DNA of 64,000 bases, taken from Acinetobacter gyllenbergii CIP 110306 = MTCC 11365. GTDB taxonomy: Bacteria; Pseudomonadota; Gammaproteobacteria; Pseudomonadales; Moraxellaceae. Below the pieces are notes generated by a model. The model ran no database searches, had not been told where the DNA came from, and saw only the letters and a list, made by a program, of their open reading frames with translations. Location of the stretch: positions 62,001-126,000 of the forward strand of contig NZ_ATGG01000028.1 in the NCBI RefSeq assembly GCF_000413855.1. Direction: 5' to 3'. Shown here piece after piece: positions 8,289 to 17,208 of this stretch (the first letter of the stretch is position 1; each line of letters starts with the position of its first letter). A program made the translations under genes and the position numbers.

Positions 8289-8357
8289 ACGTCGAACACA
8301 ATCATTTACGTACAGTCCAATCATCAGCCGAGATCTTTAAATATTTGGAGCTATCTA

Positions 8358-8753
8358 ATGAATCCAACTGAACTTCTACAACTCCTTAGCGACTTTTCTG
8401 ATGCCTGGAACAAACATGATGTTGAAGCCTTAATGGCTTGTATGCATCACGACTGTTGCTTTGAAACGGTTGCAGGCAGTGATGTATTTGGTACTCGCAT
8501 TCAAGGCTTTAATGCTGTCCGACAAGCATTTGAAAATACCTTTCAAACTTTCCCAGATGCCGAATGGTTGAATGCCAAACACTGGTTAAGTGAAGATGCA
8601 CAATTTGGTATTTCAGAAACGACATTTACTGCAACTGCACCAGATGGTGGACATATTGAAGCCAACATGGTCGATGTGTTTACGTTCAAAGATGGAAAGA
8701 TCCTAATTAAAAATGCATTCCGTAAAAATCGGCCCGTACAAGTCGCTGCATAA
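8358..8753 (+). CDS. NTF2-like / SnoaL-type small protein
   Basis: A 131-residue alpha+beta cone-fold protein of the nuclear transport factor 2 superfamily: LLSDFSDAWNKHDVEALMACMHHDCCFETVAGSDVFGTRIQGFNAVRQAFENTF, a tryptophan/acid-rich middle, and a C-terminal strand region (NMVDVFTFKDGKI). Members are isomerases, hydratases or ligand-binding subunits, and the fold alone does not give the reaction. GGAG lies 7 bases before the ATG. It is the first gene of the MocR-linked cluster, 12 bases before the FAD oxidase, so it may act on the oxidase product. Confidence 0.75.
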   Translation: MNPTELLQLLSDFSDAWNKHDVEALMACMHHDCCFETVAGSDVFGTRIQGFNAVRQAFENTFQTFPDAEWLNAKHWLSEDAQFGISETTFTATAPDGGHIEANMVDVFTFKDGKILIKNAFRKNRPVQVAA

Positions 8754-8765
8754 AGGAGCTTATCT

Positions 8766-10193
8766 ATGAATCAGTCCATACAGCATTTGATTGGCGATTC
8801 GGATCAACATATCCCACCCATTCAAAATGTATTCAATACGTACAATACAAAGTTTGACCCTTTAACCGATAAAGGATTAAAAGGTAATGAACAATATGCA
8901 CCCACCTATTGGGTTGCAACTGCTGGCACTCCACCAGAAGATGACGGTCCGCTTCTAGGTGACATCGAGGTAGATATTGTGATCATTGGTGGTGGTTTCA
9001 CGGGTCTTTCCACTGCGCTCACCTTAGCTGAAAAATTTGGAACTGCCCCCTTGGTACTAGAGGCCAATCGTACCGCATGGGGGTGTACCAGCCGTAATGG
9101 GGGGCAAGGACAAAATGCGTCTGGTCGCCTCTATCGCTCACAATGGATTGATAAATGGGGACTCAATACTGCAAAACGTCTCGACACTGAAATCCGAGAA
9201 GGTTTTGATTATTTCAAAGAGCTTGTAAGTGGTATTGACTGCGATGCGCAAGATGGTGGGCATTTATATATTGCTCATCGTGCAAAGAAAATGACCTTTC
9301 TCGAGAATGAAGGCAAAGTCATGCGTGAGGTCTTTGGATATCAAACACGAATATTGAGCCGAGAACAGCTACATGGAGAATTCGTTGCAGATCAAGAGGC
9401 TGCGGGCGCATTATTCGAACCTGATGGCGTTGGTGTACACCCATTAAAATTAGCTTTTGGTTATTTAAAACGTGCTCGTGCGGCAGGCGCAAAAGTACAT
9501 ACATCGACGCCTGTTCTCAATTGGGAAACACGCAACGGTATCCATTACTTACAGACGCCATATGGCATCGTAAAAGCAAAACGTGTTGCTGTTGCAACAG
9601 GTGGATATACGCCGAATGGTTTACACCCAAGTTTGTCTGGCAAAATCATGCCGATTTTATCTAATTCAATCGTGACTCGGCCTTTAACAGTACAAGAACT
9701 CAAAGAGGCTGGATTAAATAGCACAACTTTTATTACGGATACACGTACCTTAAGACACTACTACCGCTTACTCCCAGATGGTTCAGTGCAATGTGGCAGC
9801 AGAAGTGCACTTACTGGTGCTGATGCTAACAATCCTGCTCATCTTGAAAGATTAAAAGAGGGTCTTTACCGTAAATTTCCTAGCTTACGTGGTATACCGA
9901 TTGCATATTCTTGGTGGGGGTGGGTTGATGTCAGCCATGACATGATGCCTCGGATCGTGCAACCAAATCCTGATGAAACCATCTATTACGCCATCGGTTA
10001 TGGTGGTAATGGTGTCTCATTTTCAGCAATGGCAGGCCGTCGTTTGGCAGAGCGAATCATGGGTATTCAACGTCCTCAATTTGAATTACCTATTTATCAA
10101 TCACCATTGCCATCACATTTATTTCGTCCCTTTAGACGACTGGGTCAAGCCTTGTTATATCGCTGGTATTACTTAAAGGACGAGATGCTTTGA
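8766..10193 (+). CDS. FAD-dependent amine/amino-acid oxidoreductase (DAO family, PuuB/OrdL-like)
   Basis: A 475-residue flavoprotein. After a 65-residue N-terminal extension there is a Rossmann dinucleotide motif DIVIIGGGFTGLSTALTLAE (residues 70-89). A GGQGQNASGR segment follows, and the C-terminal YAIGYGGNGVSFSAMAGRRLAE closes the FAD site. This resembles gamma-glutamylputrescine oxidase and related DAO-superfamily enzymes that oxidise secondary or primary amines, releasing an aldehyde or imine. The substrate is not determined. A strong AAAGGAG precedes the ATG. It sits between an NTF2-like protein and an amino-acid permease under probable MocR control. Confidence 0.82.
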   Translation: MNQSIQHLIGDSDQHIPPIQNVFNTYNTKFDPLTDKGLKGNEQYAPTYWVATAGTPPEDDGPLLGDIEVDIVIIGGGFTGLSTALTLAEKFGTAPLVLEANRTAWGCTSRNGGQGQNASGRLYRSQWIDKWGLNTAKRLDTEIREGFDYFKELVSGIDCDAQDGGHLYIAHRAKKMTFLENEGKVMREVFGYQTRILSREQLHGEFVADQEAAGALFEPDGVGVHPLKLAFGYLKRARAAGAKVHTSTPVLNWETRNGIHYLQTPYGIVKAKRVAVATGGYTPNGLHPSLSGKIMPILSNSIVTRPLTVQELKEAGLNSTTFITDTRTLRHYYRLLPDGSVQCGSRSALTGADANNPAHLERLKEGLYRKFPSLRGIPIAYSWWGWVDVSHDMMPRIVQPNPDETIYYAIGYGGNGVSFSAMAGRRLAERIMGIQRPQFELPIYQSPLPSHLFRPFRRLGQALLYRWYYLKDEML

Positions 10194-10253
10194 GTGCTAT
10201 TCCGCAATCAGGCTAACGGTCAAGTTATAAAAAATTATGAGGGATAAGCAGTT

Positions 10254-11693
10254 ATGTATGATTCAAATTCTAATCAAGATTTAAAAAGCACATTGAAGCC
10301 TCGGCATGTACAAATGATGGCACTCGGTGGTGTTATTGGCATGGGCTTATTCGTGGGGAGTTCAGTGGTCATTCAAGCTGCTGGGCCAGCAGCTATTTTG
10401 TCATTTTTGATCACCGGTATTTTGATCATTCTGGTCATGAGAATGCTTGGTGAGTTAGCAACAGCTTCTCCCGTTACAGGTTCTTTTTATGCTTATGCCC
10501 GTTACGCCTTTAAAGACTCTCCATTTTTATCTCGATTGGCTGGTTTTATGACGGGGTGGATGTATTGGTATTTTTGGGTGATTGTAATTGCACTTGAAGC
10601 AATCGTTGGTGCGAAACTACTGGCGTATTGGATGCCCGACTTACCCCAATGGATTGTTAGTCTAGTTCTGTTGATCTTACTGACAGCAACCAATCTGTTT
10701 TCTGTTCGCTCTTTTGGTGAGTTTGAGTTTTGGTTTTCCTCGATTAAAGTTGCCGCAATTACAGTCTTTATTTTCTTGTGTTCTATTTACTTATTCGGCT
10801 TGTGGCCAAATCATCAAGCTGCTGGATTTGGAGAGCTCTTCAATCATGGTGGTTTTATGCCAAATGGTTGGGGGCCTGTACTATCAGGTGCCGTAGCAGC
10901 AACAGCGTTCTATTTTGGCGCAGAGATTGTTACGATTGCAGCTGCTGAAACCAAGAATCCTGAAGCGTCCGTAGCGAAAGCAACCCAATCTGTTATCACA
11001 CGGGTTTTGATCTTCTATGTTTGTTCTATTTTCCTCGTGGTTTGTATTGTCCCATGGAATAGCACTGCGATTGCAACACCTTATGTAAGTGCTTTACAGG
11101 TCTTAGATATTCCCTATGTCGCAGACATTATGAACGGTGTGATTTTAGTTGCTGTACTCAGTTGTCTGAACTCTGGCGTTTATGCCGCAAGTCGTATGCT
11201 ATTTGCTTTAACAAAAAATGGGGATGCGCCTCGTAGCCTAACTAAGCTGTCAAAAAATGGGGTTCCTATGCGTGCCATTTTATTTAGCACTTTATTTGGT
11301 TATTTTTCGATCTTAGCATCCTACTTTTCTCCAGACGGCGTATTCCCTTTCCTCGTTGAATCGTATGGAACAGTCGCGCTATTTGTTTATATCATTATTG
11401 CCTTTTCTCAAATTCGTTTACGTCGTCATTTAGAACGCGTCGCACCTGAACGCTTGAAAGTTCGGATGTGGTGTTTTCCTTATCTTAGCTACCTTGCGAT
11501 CATCGCTATGTTATGTATTTTTATAGCCATGGCATTTTTACCAAACCTACAAAAAGCCTTTTGGTTCGGGATCGCAAGTGCTGTAATTATGTTCTGTATC
11601 TTTATGATTCGTGACTACTTTGAACTACTCAAGCTACGTCATCGTTATCCCAAATTAGATACGCTTATCACCACAAAAAATCACAAAATCTAA
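10254..11693 (+). CDS. Amino acid permease (APC superfamily, AAT family)
   Basis: A 479-residue protein with about 12 hydrophobic helices. The AAT-family N-terminal signature is present (LKPRHVQMMALGGVIGMGLFVGSSVVIQAAGPAA, residues 15-48), as is an ETKNPE motif near residue 237. Such permeases import amino acids with protons; the GABA/proline/aromatic subfamilies look alike and cannot be separated here. GAGGGATAAG precedes the ATG. The gene lies 60 bases after the FAD oxidase, suggesting that it takes up the substrate of that enzyme. Confidence 0.85.
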   Translation: MYDSNSNQDLKSTLKPRHVQMMALGGVIGMGLFVGSSVVIQAAGPAAILSFLITGILIILVMRMLGELATASPVTGSFYAYARYAFKDSPFLSRLAGFMTGWMYWYFWVIVIALEAIVGAKLLAYWMPDLPQWIVSLVLLILLTATNLFSVRSFGEFEFWFSSIKVAAITVFIFLCSIYLFGLWPNHQAAGFGELFNHGGFMPNGWGPVLSGAVAATAFYFGAEIVTIAAAETKNPEASVAKATQSVITRVLIFYVCSIFLVVCIVPWNSTAIATPYVSALQVLDIPYVADIMNGVILVAVLSCLNSGVYAASRMLFALTKNGDAPRSLTKLSKNGVPMRAILFSTLFGYFSILASYFSPDGVFPFLVESYGTVALFVYIIIAFSQIRLRRHLERVAPERLKVRMWCFPYLSYLAIIAMLCIFIAMAFLPNLQKAFWFGIASAVIMFCIFMIRDYFELLKLRHRYPKLDTLITTKNHKI

Positions 11694-11750
11694 TCTCGCT
11701 GTCTCTCAACGACCTGCCTCATCGTAGGTCGTCTTGATCAGGAATCCTTT

Positions 11751-12647
11751 ATGTTACTAAAAGATAAGCTCGCTGCTTTGGCAGTGGTGTTCATCTGGGG
11801 TATTAACTTTTATTTCATGAAAGTTGGTATAAGTGAAATCAGCCCGATGATGCTTGGATGCCTACGCTATACTTTAGTGTTATTGCCAGCCTTGTTTCTT
11901 ATTCGCATTCCGCAAGTCGGTTGGAAATGGCTTCTGCTTTATGGGTTTATCAGCAACTTTTCCCAATTTGCATTTATGTTTAGTGCGATTGCTACGGGTA
12001 TGCCTACAGGGTTAGTGGCTTTAGTGGTGCAATCCCAAGCCTTCTTTACCGTAATCATTGCTACTTTTTTTCTCAAAGAGCAAGCATCTTGGAATCAATG
12101 GTTGGCCATAGTGATTGCATCACTCGGCTTAGGACTGATTGCTTTAGGACAACAACATAGCCATGTACCATTGCTCGGTTTGCTCTTGGTTCTATGTTCG
12201 GCTTTCTCTTGGGCATGTGGAAATATTGTCGTCAAACGCATGAAGTCTGTTCATCCTATTGGTTTGGTGGTTTGGGGAAACCTACTCACACCACTTTGGT
12301 TTTTATTATTGGCTATCCAGACTACTGGTTGGCAAGGCGTCATTGCAGATTGGCATGCTTTAAGTTGGAGAGGATTCGGAGCAGCAGCTTTTCTAGCCTA
12401 TTTTGCGACAATCGTTGGTTATGGTTTATGGATTTATTTATTAACTCGCTATCCTGCGGCAAAAATCAGCCCCCTCTCGCTCTGGGTCCCTGTGATTAGT
12501 ATGATTTTCGCTTATCTTGTACTCGATGAACATCTAAATAGTTGGCAATGGTTAGGCTCAATCATTGTAATGCTGAGCTTAATGGTTCATTTACTTGGAC
12601 AAAAGATCAAGGTGTCTTCTATTCGTAGAAAGATGCTGCAAAGTTAA
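11751..12647 (+). CDS. EamA-family (DMT) transporter, O-acetylserine/cysteine exporter-like
   Basis: A 298-residue protein with two EamA repeats and about ten hydrophobic helices. Repeat one begins DKLAALAVVFIWGINFYFMKVGISEISPMMLGCLRYTLV; repeat two begins LLLVLCSAFSWACGNIVVKRMKS. The layout resembles EamA/RhaT-type metabolite exporters. AGGA lies before the ATG. As the last gene of the MocR-linked cluster, 57 bases after the permease, it may export a product or excess amino acid. Direction and substrate are inferred only from the family. Confidence 0.8.
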   Translation: MLLKDKLAALAVVFIWGINFYFMKVGISEISPMMLGCLRYTLVLLPALFLIRIPQVGWKWLLLYGFISNFSQFAFMFSAIATGMPTGLVALVVQSQAFFTVIIATFFLKEQASWNQWLAIVIASLGLGLIALGQQHSHVPLLGLLLVLCSAFSWACGNIVVKRMKSVHPIGLVVWGNLLTPLWFLLLAIQTTGWQGVIADWHALSWRGFGAAAFLAYFATIVGYGLWIYLLTRYPAAKISPLSLWVPVISMIFAYLVLDEHLNSWQWLGSIIVMLSLMVHLLGQKIKVSSIRRKMLQS

Positions 12648-12758
12648 ATTTTTTCATTCTTCTTTACACAAGTTCTTTTCCCCATATCCAGCAGCCTAAT
12701 AAATTTTAGACTGCTTGATATCAAGCGGCTTAGAGAGAAATCCTATCAAGCAAGACGA

Positions 12759-14126
12759 TTACAAAGGATCAGTGGCATTCTTATCAAGCTTTAAACGATC
12801 TTTACTTTGGTAAGGCTGATCTAGTCCAACACTCTGATCCCGTGGCATAAATGTGGTTGCAATAATCGCAACTATAGCCATTGAACCAATGTACAGCATA
12901 ATCAAATACGGATTTCCTCCACCAACACTGAGTAATTTTGTCGCGATCAACGGCGCGATACCACCCCCCAATACCCCAGCCAACTGTACCGAAATCGAGA
13001 TCCCGCTATAGCGAATTTCTGCGGGAAACTGGCGAGCAAACAATTGAGCCTGTGGCGCATACATAATCGGGAAAACCACGCCAATCGCCAGCACAATTGC
13101 GGTCCAGACCAACACAGGGTCTTTGGTATTGAGCATGCTAAAGAATGGATAGCTATATAAGGCCAGTACACACAAACCGAACATAAACATATTGCGCTGA
13201 CCCACTTTATCAGACAGATGTCCGCATAATGGCGTCATCACTAAAATCACGGCTGCGCCACAAATGGTGGCAAATAAAATCTCTTGTCTGGCAATTCCGA
13301 GTTGTGTGGTGGTGTAGGCCAAAGTAAAGGTCGAGGCAATATAAAACCATGCATTCTCCGCCGCACGTGCCACAATAATGGTGATCAGTTGCTTCGGATG
13401 TTTTTTAAAGACTTGCAAAGCAGGGACTTTGACTTCTTCCGCTTGCTGCTTCACTTTTTCAAAGTCTGGGGACTCGGGCACTTTCACGCGAATGTACCAA
13501 CCGACTGCCAGTAACACGATGCTGGCAAGAAACGGAATCCGCCAGCCCCAACTAAACAGAGCCTGTTCTGGCAATAAAGAGACTAATCCCAATGCAATCG
13601 AGGCCAGCATTAAGCCACCGCCAGTACTGGCTTGAGGCAGACTGCCCCAAAAACCTTTTTTGCCATCTGGCGCATGTTCCACCGCCATCAGCACGGCACC
13701 GCCCCACTCGCCCCCCATCGCCATACCTTGCACAAAGCGCAAGATCACCAAGCAGATGGCGGCCCAATAGCCAATTGATTCATAGGTCGGTAGCAGACCA
13801 ATCAGGACGGTTGGAATCCCCATCAACATCAAGGTCAACAGTAACATCGATTTACGCCCGATCTTGTCACCAAAATGCCCAAACACCAAGCCACCCAAGG
13901 GTCGCCCAATGAAACCCACCGCATAAGTAGCGAACGCAGCAAGCACACCTGTTAGCGGATCAAGGTTGGGGAAAAACAATTTATTAAAGATTAAAGCTGC
14001 TGCAGCACCGTAGATAAAAAAGTCATACCACTCAATGGTGGTGCCTACCATACTTGAGATACCCGCCAAGCGATGAGAGGACTTTTTTGCAGATGAACCG
14101 TTTCCATGTATTGTTTGCATCATCAT
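12759..14126 (-). CDS. MHS-family MFS transporter
   Basis: A 455-residue, 12-helix major facilitator with the metabolite:H+ symporter signatures. MVGTTIEWYDFFIYG is at residues 26-40, VFGHFGDKIGRKSMLLLTL (cytoplasmic loop 2-3) near residues 81-99, and RFVQGMAMGGEWGGAVLMAVEHAP near 129-152. MHS proteins import organic acids such as shikimate, alpha-ketoglutarate or branched carboxylates. It lies 111 bases downstream of the valine-degradation genes and on the same strand, so a branched-chain acid is a reasonable guess but is not shown. Several adjacent ATGs (14126, 14123, 14120) follow AAGGAAC. Confidence 0.82.
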   Translation of the reverse strand: MMMQTIHGNGSSAKKSSHRLAGISSMVGTTIEWYDFFIYGAAAALIFNKLFFPNLDPLTGVLAAFATYAVGFIGRPLGGLVFGHFGDKIGRKSMLLLTLMLMGIPTVLIGLLPTYESIGYWAAICLVILRFVQGMAMGGEWGGAVLMAVEHAPDGKKGFWGSLPQASTGGGLMLASIALGLVSLLPEQALFSWGWRIPFLASIVLLAVGWYIRVKVPESPDFEKVKQQAEEVKVPALQVFKKHPKQLITIIVARAAENAWFYIASTFTLAYTTTQLGIARQEILFATICGAAVILVMTPLCGHLSDKVGQRNMFMFGLCVLALYSYPFFSMLNTKDPVLVWTAIVLAIGVVFPIMYAPQAQLFARQFPAEIRYSGISISVQLAGVLGGGIAPLIATKLLSVGGGNPYLIMLYIGSMAIVAIIATTFMPRDQSVGLDQPYQSKDRLKLDKNATDPL

Positions 14127-14237
14127 GTTCCTTTCTTGGATCTTCTTGTTTTAGGTTTTTTGCTGATCGTCAATCCTGACCACCAGCATGTCAGACTGCT
14201 TAATTCTCCTTAGATGAGTCAATATGCATGATTAGAT

Positions 14238-15263
14238 TTAGCTGAGTTTTTCCAGAATCTGTTCCAGCTCTGAGTTACGTTGTTGCCATTGCGGCTGTTT
14301 GTCTTTGTCCACAATTAGGGCACGCACGCCTTCAATAAAATCACCATGTTCAAACCAAATATCTTGTAGATCCCGTTCCAGTTGCATACATTGTGCTAAA
14401 GACAAGCCACGTCCTAAATGTTGCAGCTTCAAACTGGTTTGCTTGGCAATAAATGAGCGTTGCTGCAAGATGCTGAGCATTTTTTCTGCCCAAGGCTGCA
14501 ATTGCTCATCCTGCTCATTCGCAAGGCTGTGCTCAATTTCGTCCAAATGCTGAAATCCAAAATGTTTGCGAATACCATCTGCCAATTGTTTCAGTTCACT
14601 TTCAGCAGGTCGGGTAATAAAACAAGCGACAATATGCTCAATATTCTGTTTGCTTAAATTCGGTTCATTGATCAATGCCTCTTGCAAAGCATCTAATTTG
14701 TCACTCGGTACGTGATAGTCGATTAAATCTAAATAAAGCGCATCACTACTGCTGATCTGCTCGCCTGTAATCGCCAAATAGACGCCGATGTCATCCAGTC
14801 GCGACAGAAAATGGGTGGCACCAACATCTGGAAAAAAGCCAATCGCCGTTTCAGGCATGGCAAATCGAGATTTTTCACTGCTCACCACGATATGACAGGC
14901 TTGCGCCAAACCAAAACCACCACCGAGCACATAACCATCCAGCACCACAACGATAGGTTTTTCATATTCACGCAGCAGGTTCAGCATTTTATATTCGGCG
15001 CTAAAATAGCCCTTATAATCCGCTGTATCATTCTTATAACTGTCATACAGATAGCGAATATCACCACCTGCACAGAAGGCTTTCGGGCTATTCGATTTAA
15101 TCAAAACCGCTTGAATCGCTGCATCATAACGCCATAGTTCCAGTTGGCTACAGATGCCCTCAATCATCTCCAGTGACAAAGCATTTAAATGCTTCACTCG
15201 ATCCAAGCTGATCAGACCCAATACACCTTTCTGCTCAATCATTAACTGATGTTCGATATTCAT
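14238..15263 (-). CDS. 3-hydroxyisobutyryl-CoA hydrolase-like enoyl-CoA hydratase superfamily protein
   Basis: A 341-residue crotonase-fold enzyme, longer than simple hydratases and matching HIBYL-CoA hydrolase. The oxyanion-hole segment AFCAGGDIRYLYD is at residues 62-74, DGYVLGGGFGLAQACHIVV near 107-125, and the hydrolase-type PETAIGFFPDVGATHFLSRL near 137-156. It would release 3-hydroxyisobutyrate from its CoA ester, the substrate of the neighbouring mmsB product. The stop of the upstream hydratase is 12 bases before its start, so both are in one operon. The call is supported by family and context. Confidence 0.82.
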   Translation of the reverse strand: MNIEHQLMIEQKGVLGLISLDRVKHLNALSLEMIEGICSQLELWRYDAAIQAVLIKSNSPKAFCAGGDIRYLYDSYKNDTADYKGYFSAEYKMLNLLREYEKPIVVVLDGYVLGGGFGLAQACHIVVSSEKSRFAMPETAIGFFPDVGATHFLSRLDDIGVYLAITGEQISSSDALYLDLIDYHVPSDKLDALQEALINEPNLSKQNIEHIVACFITRPAESELKQLADGIRKHFGFQHLDEIEHSLANEQDEQLQPWAEKMLSILQQRSFIAKQTSLKLQHLGRGLSLAQCMQLERDLQDIWFEHGDFIEGVRALIVDKDKQPQWQQRNSELEQILEKLS

Positions 15264-15275
15264 TTTATTGGTCTC

Positions 15276-16052
15276 TTATCGATGATTAAATTTGGCTTGT
15301 CGTTTTTCCACAAAGGCCTGCATGCCTTCTTTCTGATCCGATGTGGCAAAAATCGAATGGAACATCCGTCTTTCAAAACGCAAGCCTTCGGTCAGATTGA
15401 CTTCAAAGGCACGATTAATACTTTCTTTCAGCATCATATTGGCCGTTAAAGAGCGTGCAGCAATGCTTTCTGCGGCTTGCAGAGTTTGTTCAAGTAATTG
15501 TTCTTTACTAAATACCCGTGCCACCAACCCACTTTGTTCAGCTTCAACTGCACCCATTTGCCGTGCGGTAAAGCACATTTCCATAGCTTTGGCTTTGCCA
15601 ATTGCATGGGTTAAACGTTGTGTGCCGCCAATCCCAGGAATCACACCCAAAGTAATTTCGGGCAAACCGAACTTGGCATTGTCCGCACAATAGATAAAGT
15701 CACACATCAATGCCAACTCACAACCACCGCCAAGCGCATAACCACTGACCGCAGCAATCAACGGTTTACGGCGTTGCGCAATACGATCGGCCAGATGGAA
15801 AAAGTCATCAAAATAAATGTCAGGAAAGTTCAGATCCGCCATTTCCTTAATATCAGCACCTGCGGCAAAGGCCTTTTCTGAGCCTGCCAACACCATACAG
15901 CCAATCTCGCGATCTTTCTCTAACTCATCTAGCGCCTGATTGATTTCACTAATCAACTCAGTATTTAAGGCATTGAGGGCTTGTGGACGATTCAGGGTAA
16001 TCAGTCCTACGCCATTGTGTTTTTTTAATAAAATGGTTTGCCACTGCATCAT
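15276..16052 (-). CDS. Enoyl-CoA hydratase (methacrylyl-CoA hydratase role)
   Basis: A 258-residue crotonase. It has KAFAAGADIKEMADL (oxyanion hole, residues 59-73), GYALGGGCELALMCDFIYCA, and the catalytic Glu segment LPEITLGVIPGIGGTQRL (Glu at about 133). The length is normal for the family. In this cluster it would hydrate methacrylyl-CoA to 3-hydroxyisobutyryl-CoA in valine breakdown, although general short-chain hydratase activity is equally possible from sequence. AAGGAATTT precedes the paired ATGs at 16052/16049. It lies 18 bases downstream of the acyl-CoA dehydrogenase. Confidence 0.85.
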   Translation of the reverse strand: MMQWQTILLKKHNGVGLITLNRPQALNALNTELISEINQALDELEKDREIGCMVLAGSEKAFAAGADIKEMADLNFPDIYFDDFFHLADRIAQRRKPLIAAVSGYALGGGCELALMCDFIYCADNAKFGLPEITLGVIPGIGGTQRLTHAIGKAKAMEMCFTARQMGAVEAEQSGLVARVFSKEQLLEQTLQAAESIAARSLTANMMLKESINRAFEVNLTEGLRFERRMFHSIFATSDQKEGMQAFVEKRQAKFNHR

Positions 16053-16070
16053 AAATTCCTTGTTATGTGG

Positions 16071-17201
16071 TTATAAGCTACGTGCGATCACTAAACGTTG
16101 AATATCACTGGTGCCTTCATAAATCTGACAAATCCGCGCATCACGATAGATGCGTTCAATCGGAAAATCTTTCAGATAACCATAGCCACCAAACACCTGT
16201 AACGCAGCCGAGCAGACGCGCTCGGTCATTTCTGAAGCAAATAGCTTGGCCATGGAAGCTTCATTGAGACAGGGTTGCCCTGCTTCTTTAAGACGTGCAG
16301 CGTAGTGCACCAGTTGTCGAGCCGCTTCGATCTCGGTCGCCATACTGGCAAGGCGGAAAGCCAGTGCTTGATGCTCAAAAATTGGTTTGCCAAAGGTCAG
16401 ACGCTCTTTGGCATAGTGTGTGGCTTCTTCCAATGCTGCACGTGCCAAACCCACCGCCTGTGCCGCAATGCCGATACGTCCCCCTTCCAGATTGGCAAGG
16501 GCGATTTTCAGCCCCTCACCTTCCGCACCCAACATCAGACTTTTATGAATACGCACATCGGTGAGGGCAATCTGACAGGTATCCGAGGCATGTAAACCCA
16601 GTTTTTCTTCGACTCGAATCACCTCATAACCCGGTGTCTCGCGTGGCACGAGGAAGGCACTGATACCCTTCTTGCCCGCACTGGGATCAGTCACGGCAAA
16701 TACGATAATCACGCCTGCATTATCACCCGAGGTAATAAACTGCTTGGCACCATTGAGAATATAGTCATCGCCATCTTTGACGGCACGGGTTTTAATCGCT
16801 GCCGCATCTGAACCCGTATGCGGTTCAGTCAGGGCAAAAGCACCGATCATTTCACCTTGTGCCAAGGGTTTTAAAAAGCGTTGTTTCTGTTCATCGGTAC
16901 CAAATTTTAAAATCGGCACACAGCCCACCGAGTTATGCACGCTCATGATGGTTGAAGTGGCACCATCGGCTGCGGCCACTTCCTCAAGCGCCAGTACATA
17001 AGCAAGATTGCCCGTATCTGAACCACCCCATTGTTCAGGAATCAGCATGCCCATAAAGCCAAGCTGTCCCATCTGTGCCAGTGCTGCTTTTGGGAAAGTA
17101 CCCTGTCGATCCCAGTCACTGGCATTCGGTTTAATCTGTTCTTGGGCGAAGCTTTTCGCCATATCTCGAATGAGACCTTGTTCTTCAGTCAATTGCATCA
17201 T
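16071..17201 (-). CDS. Acyl-CoA dehydrogenase, probable isobutyryl-CoA dehydrogenase
   Basis: A protein of about 376 residues when started at 17201, where AAGGATGTC precedes the ATG. A longer open frame up to 17327 overlaps the upstream ligase gene and is not needed. It has the three-domain ACAD pattern: FALTEPHTGSDAAAIKTRA (FAD contact), QFITSGDNAGVIIVFA, and the C-terminal YEGTSDIQRLVIARSL, where the Glu is the catalytic base. Position and neighbours suggest oxidation of isobutyryl-CoA to methacrylyl-CoA, but short branched and straight ACADs are close in sequence. It lies 7 bases after the ligase stop. Confidence 0.83.
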   Translation of the reverse strand: MMQLTEEQGLIRDMAKSFAQEQIKPNASDWDRQGTFPKAALAQMGQLGFMGMLIPEQWGGSDTGNLAYVLALEEVAAADGATSTIMSVHNSVGCVPILKFGTDEQKQRFLKPLAQGEMIGAFALTEPHTGSDAAAIKTRAVKDGDDYILNGAKQFITSGDNAGVIIVFAVTDPSAGKKGISAFLVPRETPGYEVIRVEEKLGLHASDTCQIALTDVRIHKSLMLGAEGEGLKIALANLEGGRIGIAAQAVGLARAALEEATHYAKERLTFGKPIFEHQALAFRLASMATEIEAARQLVHYAARLKEAGQPCLNEASMAKLFASEMTERVCSAALQVFGGYGYLKDFPIERIYRDARICQIYEGTSDIQRLVIARSL

Positions 17202-17208
17202 GACATCC

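Noticed and set aside
12713..12726. GCTTGATATCAAGC palindrome as a terminator or operator
   Set aside because: A 14-base perfect dyad, but no loop or T-run for termination and no evident regulator target; could be chance.
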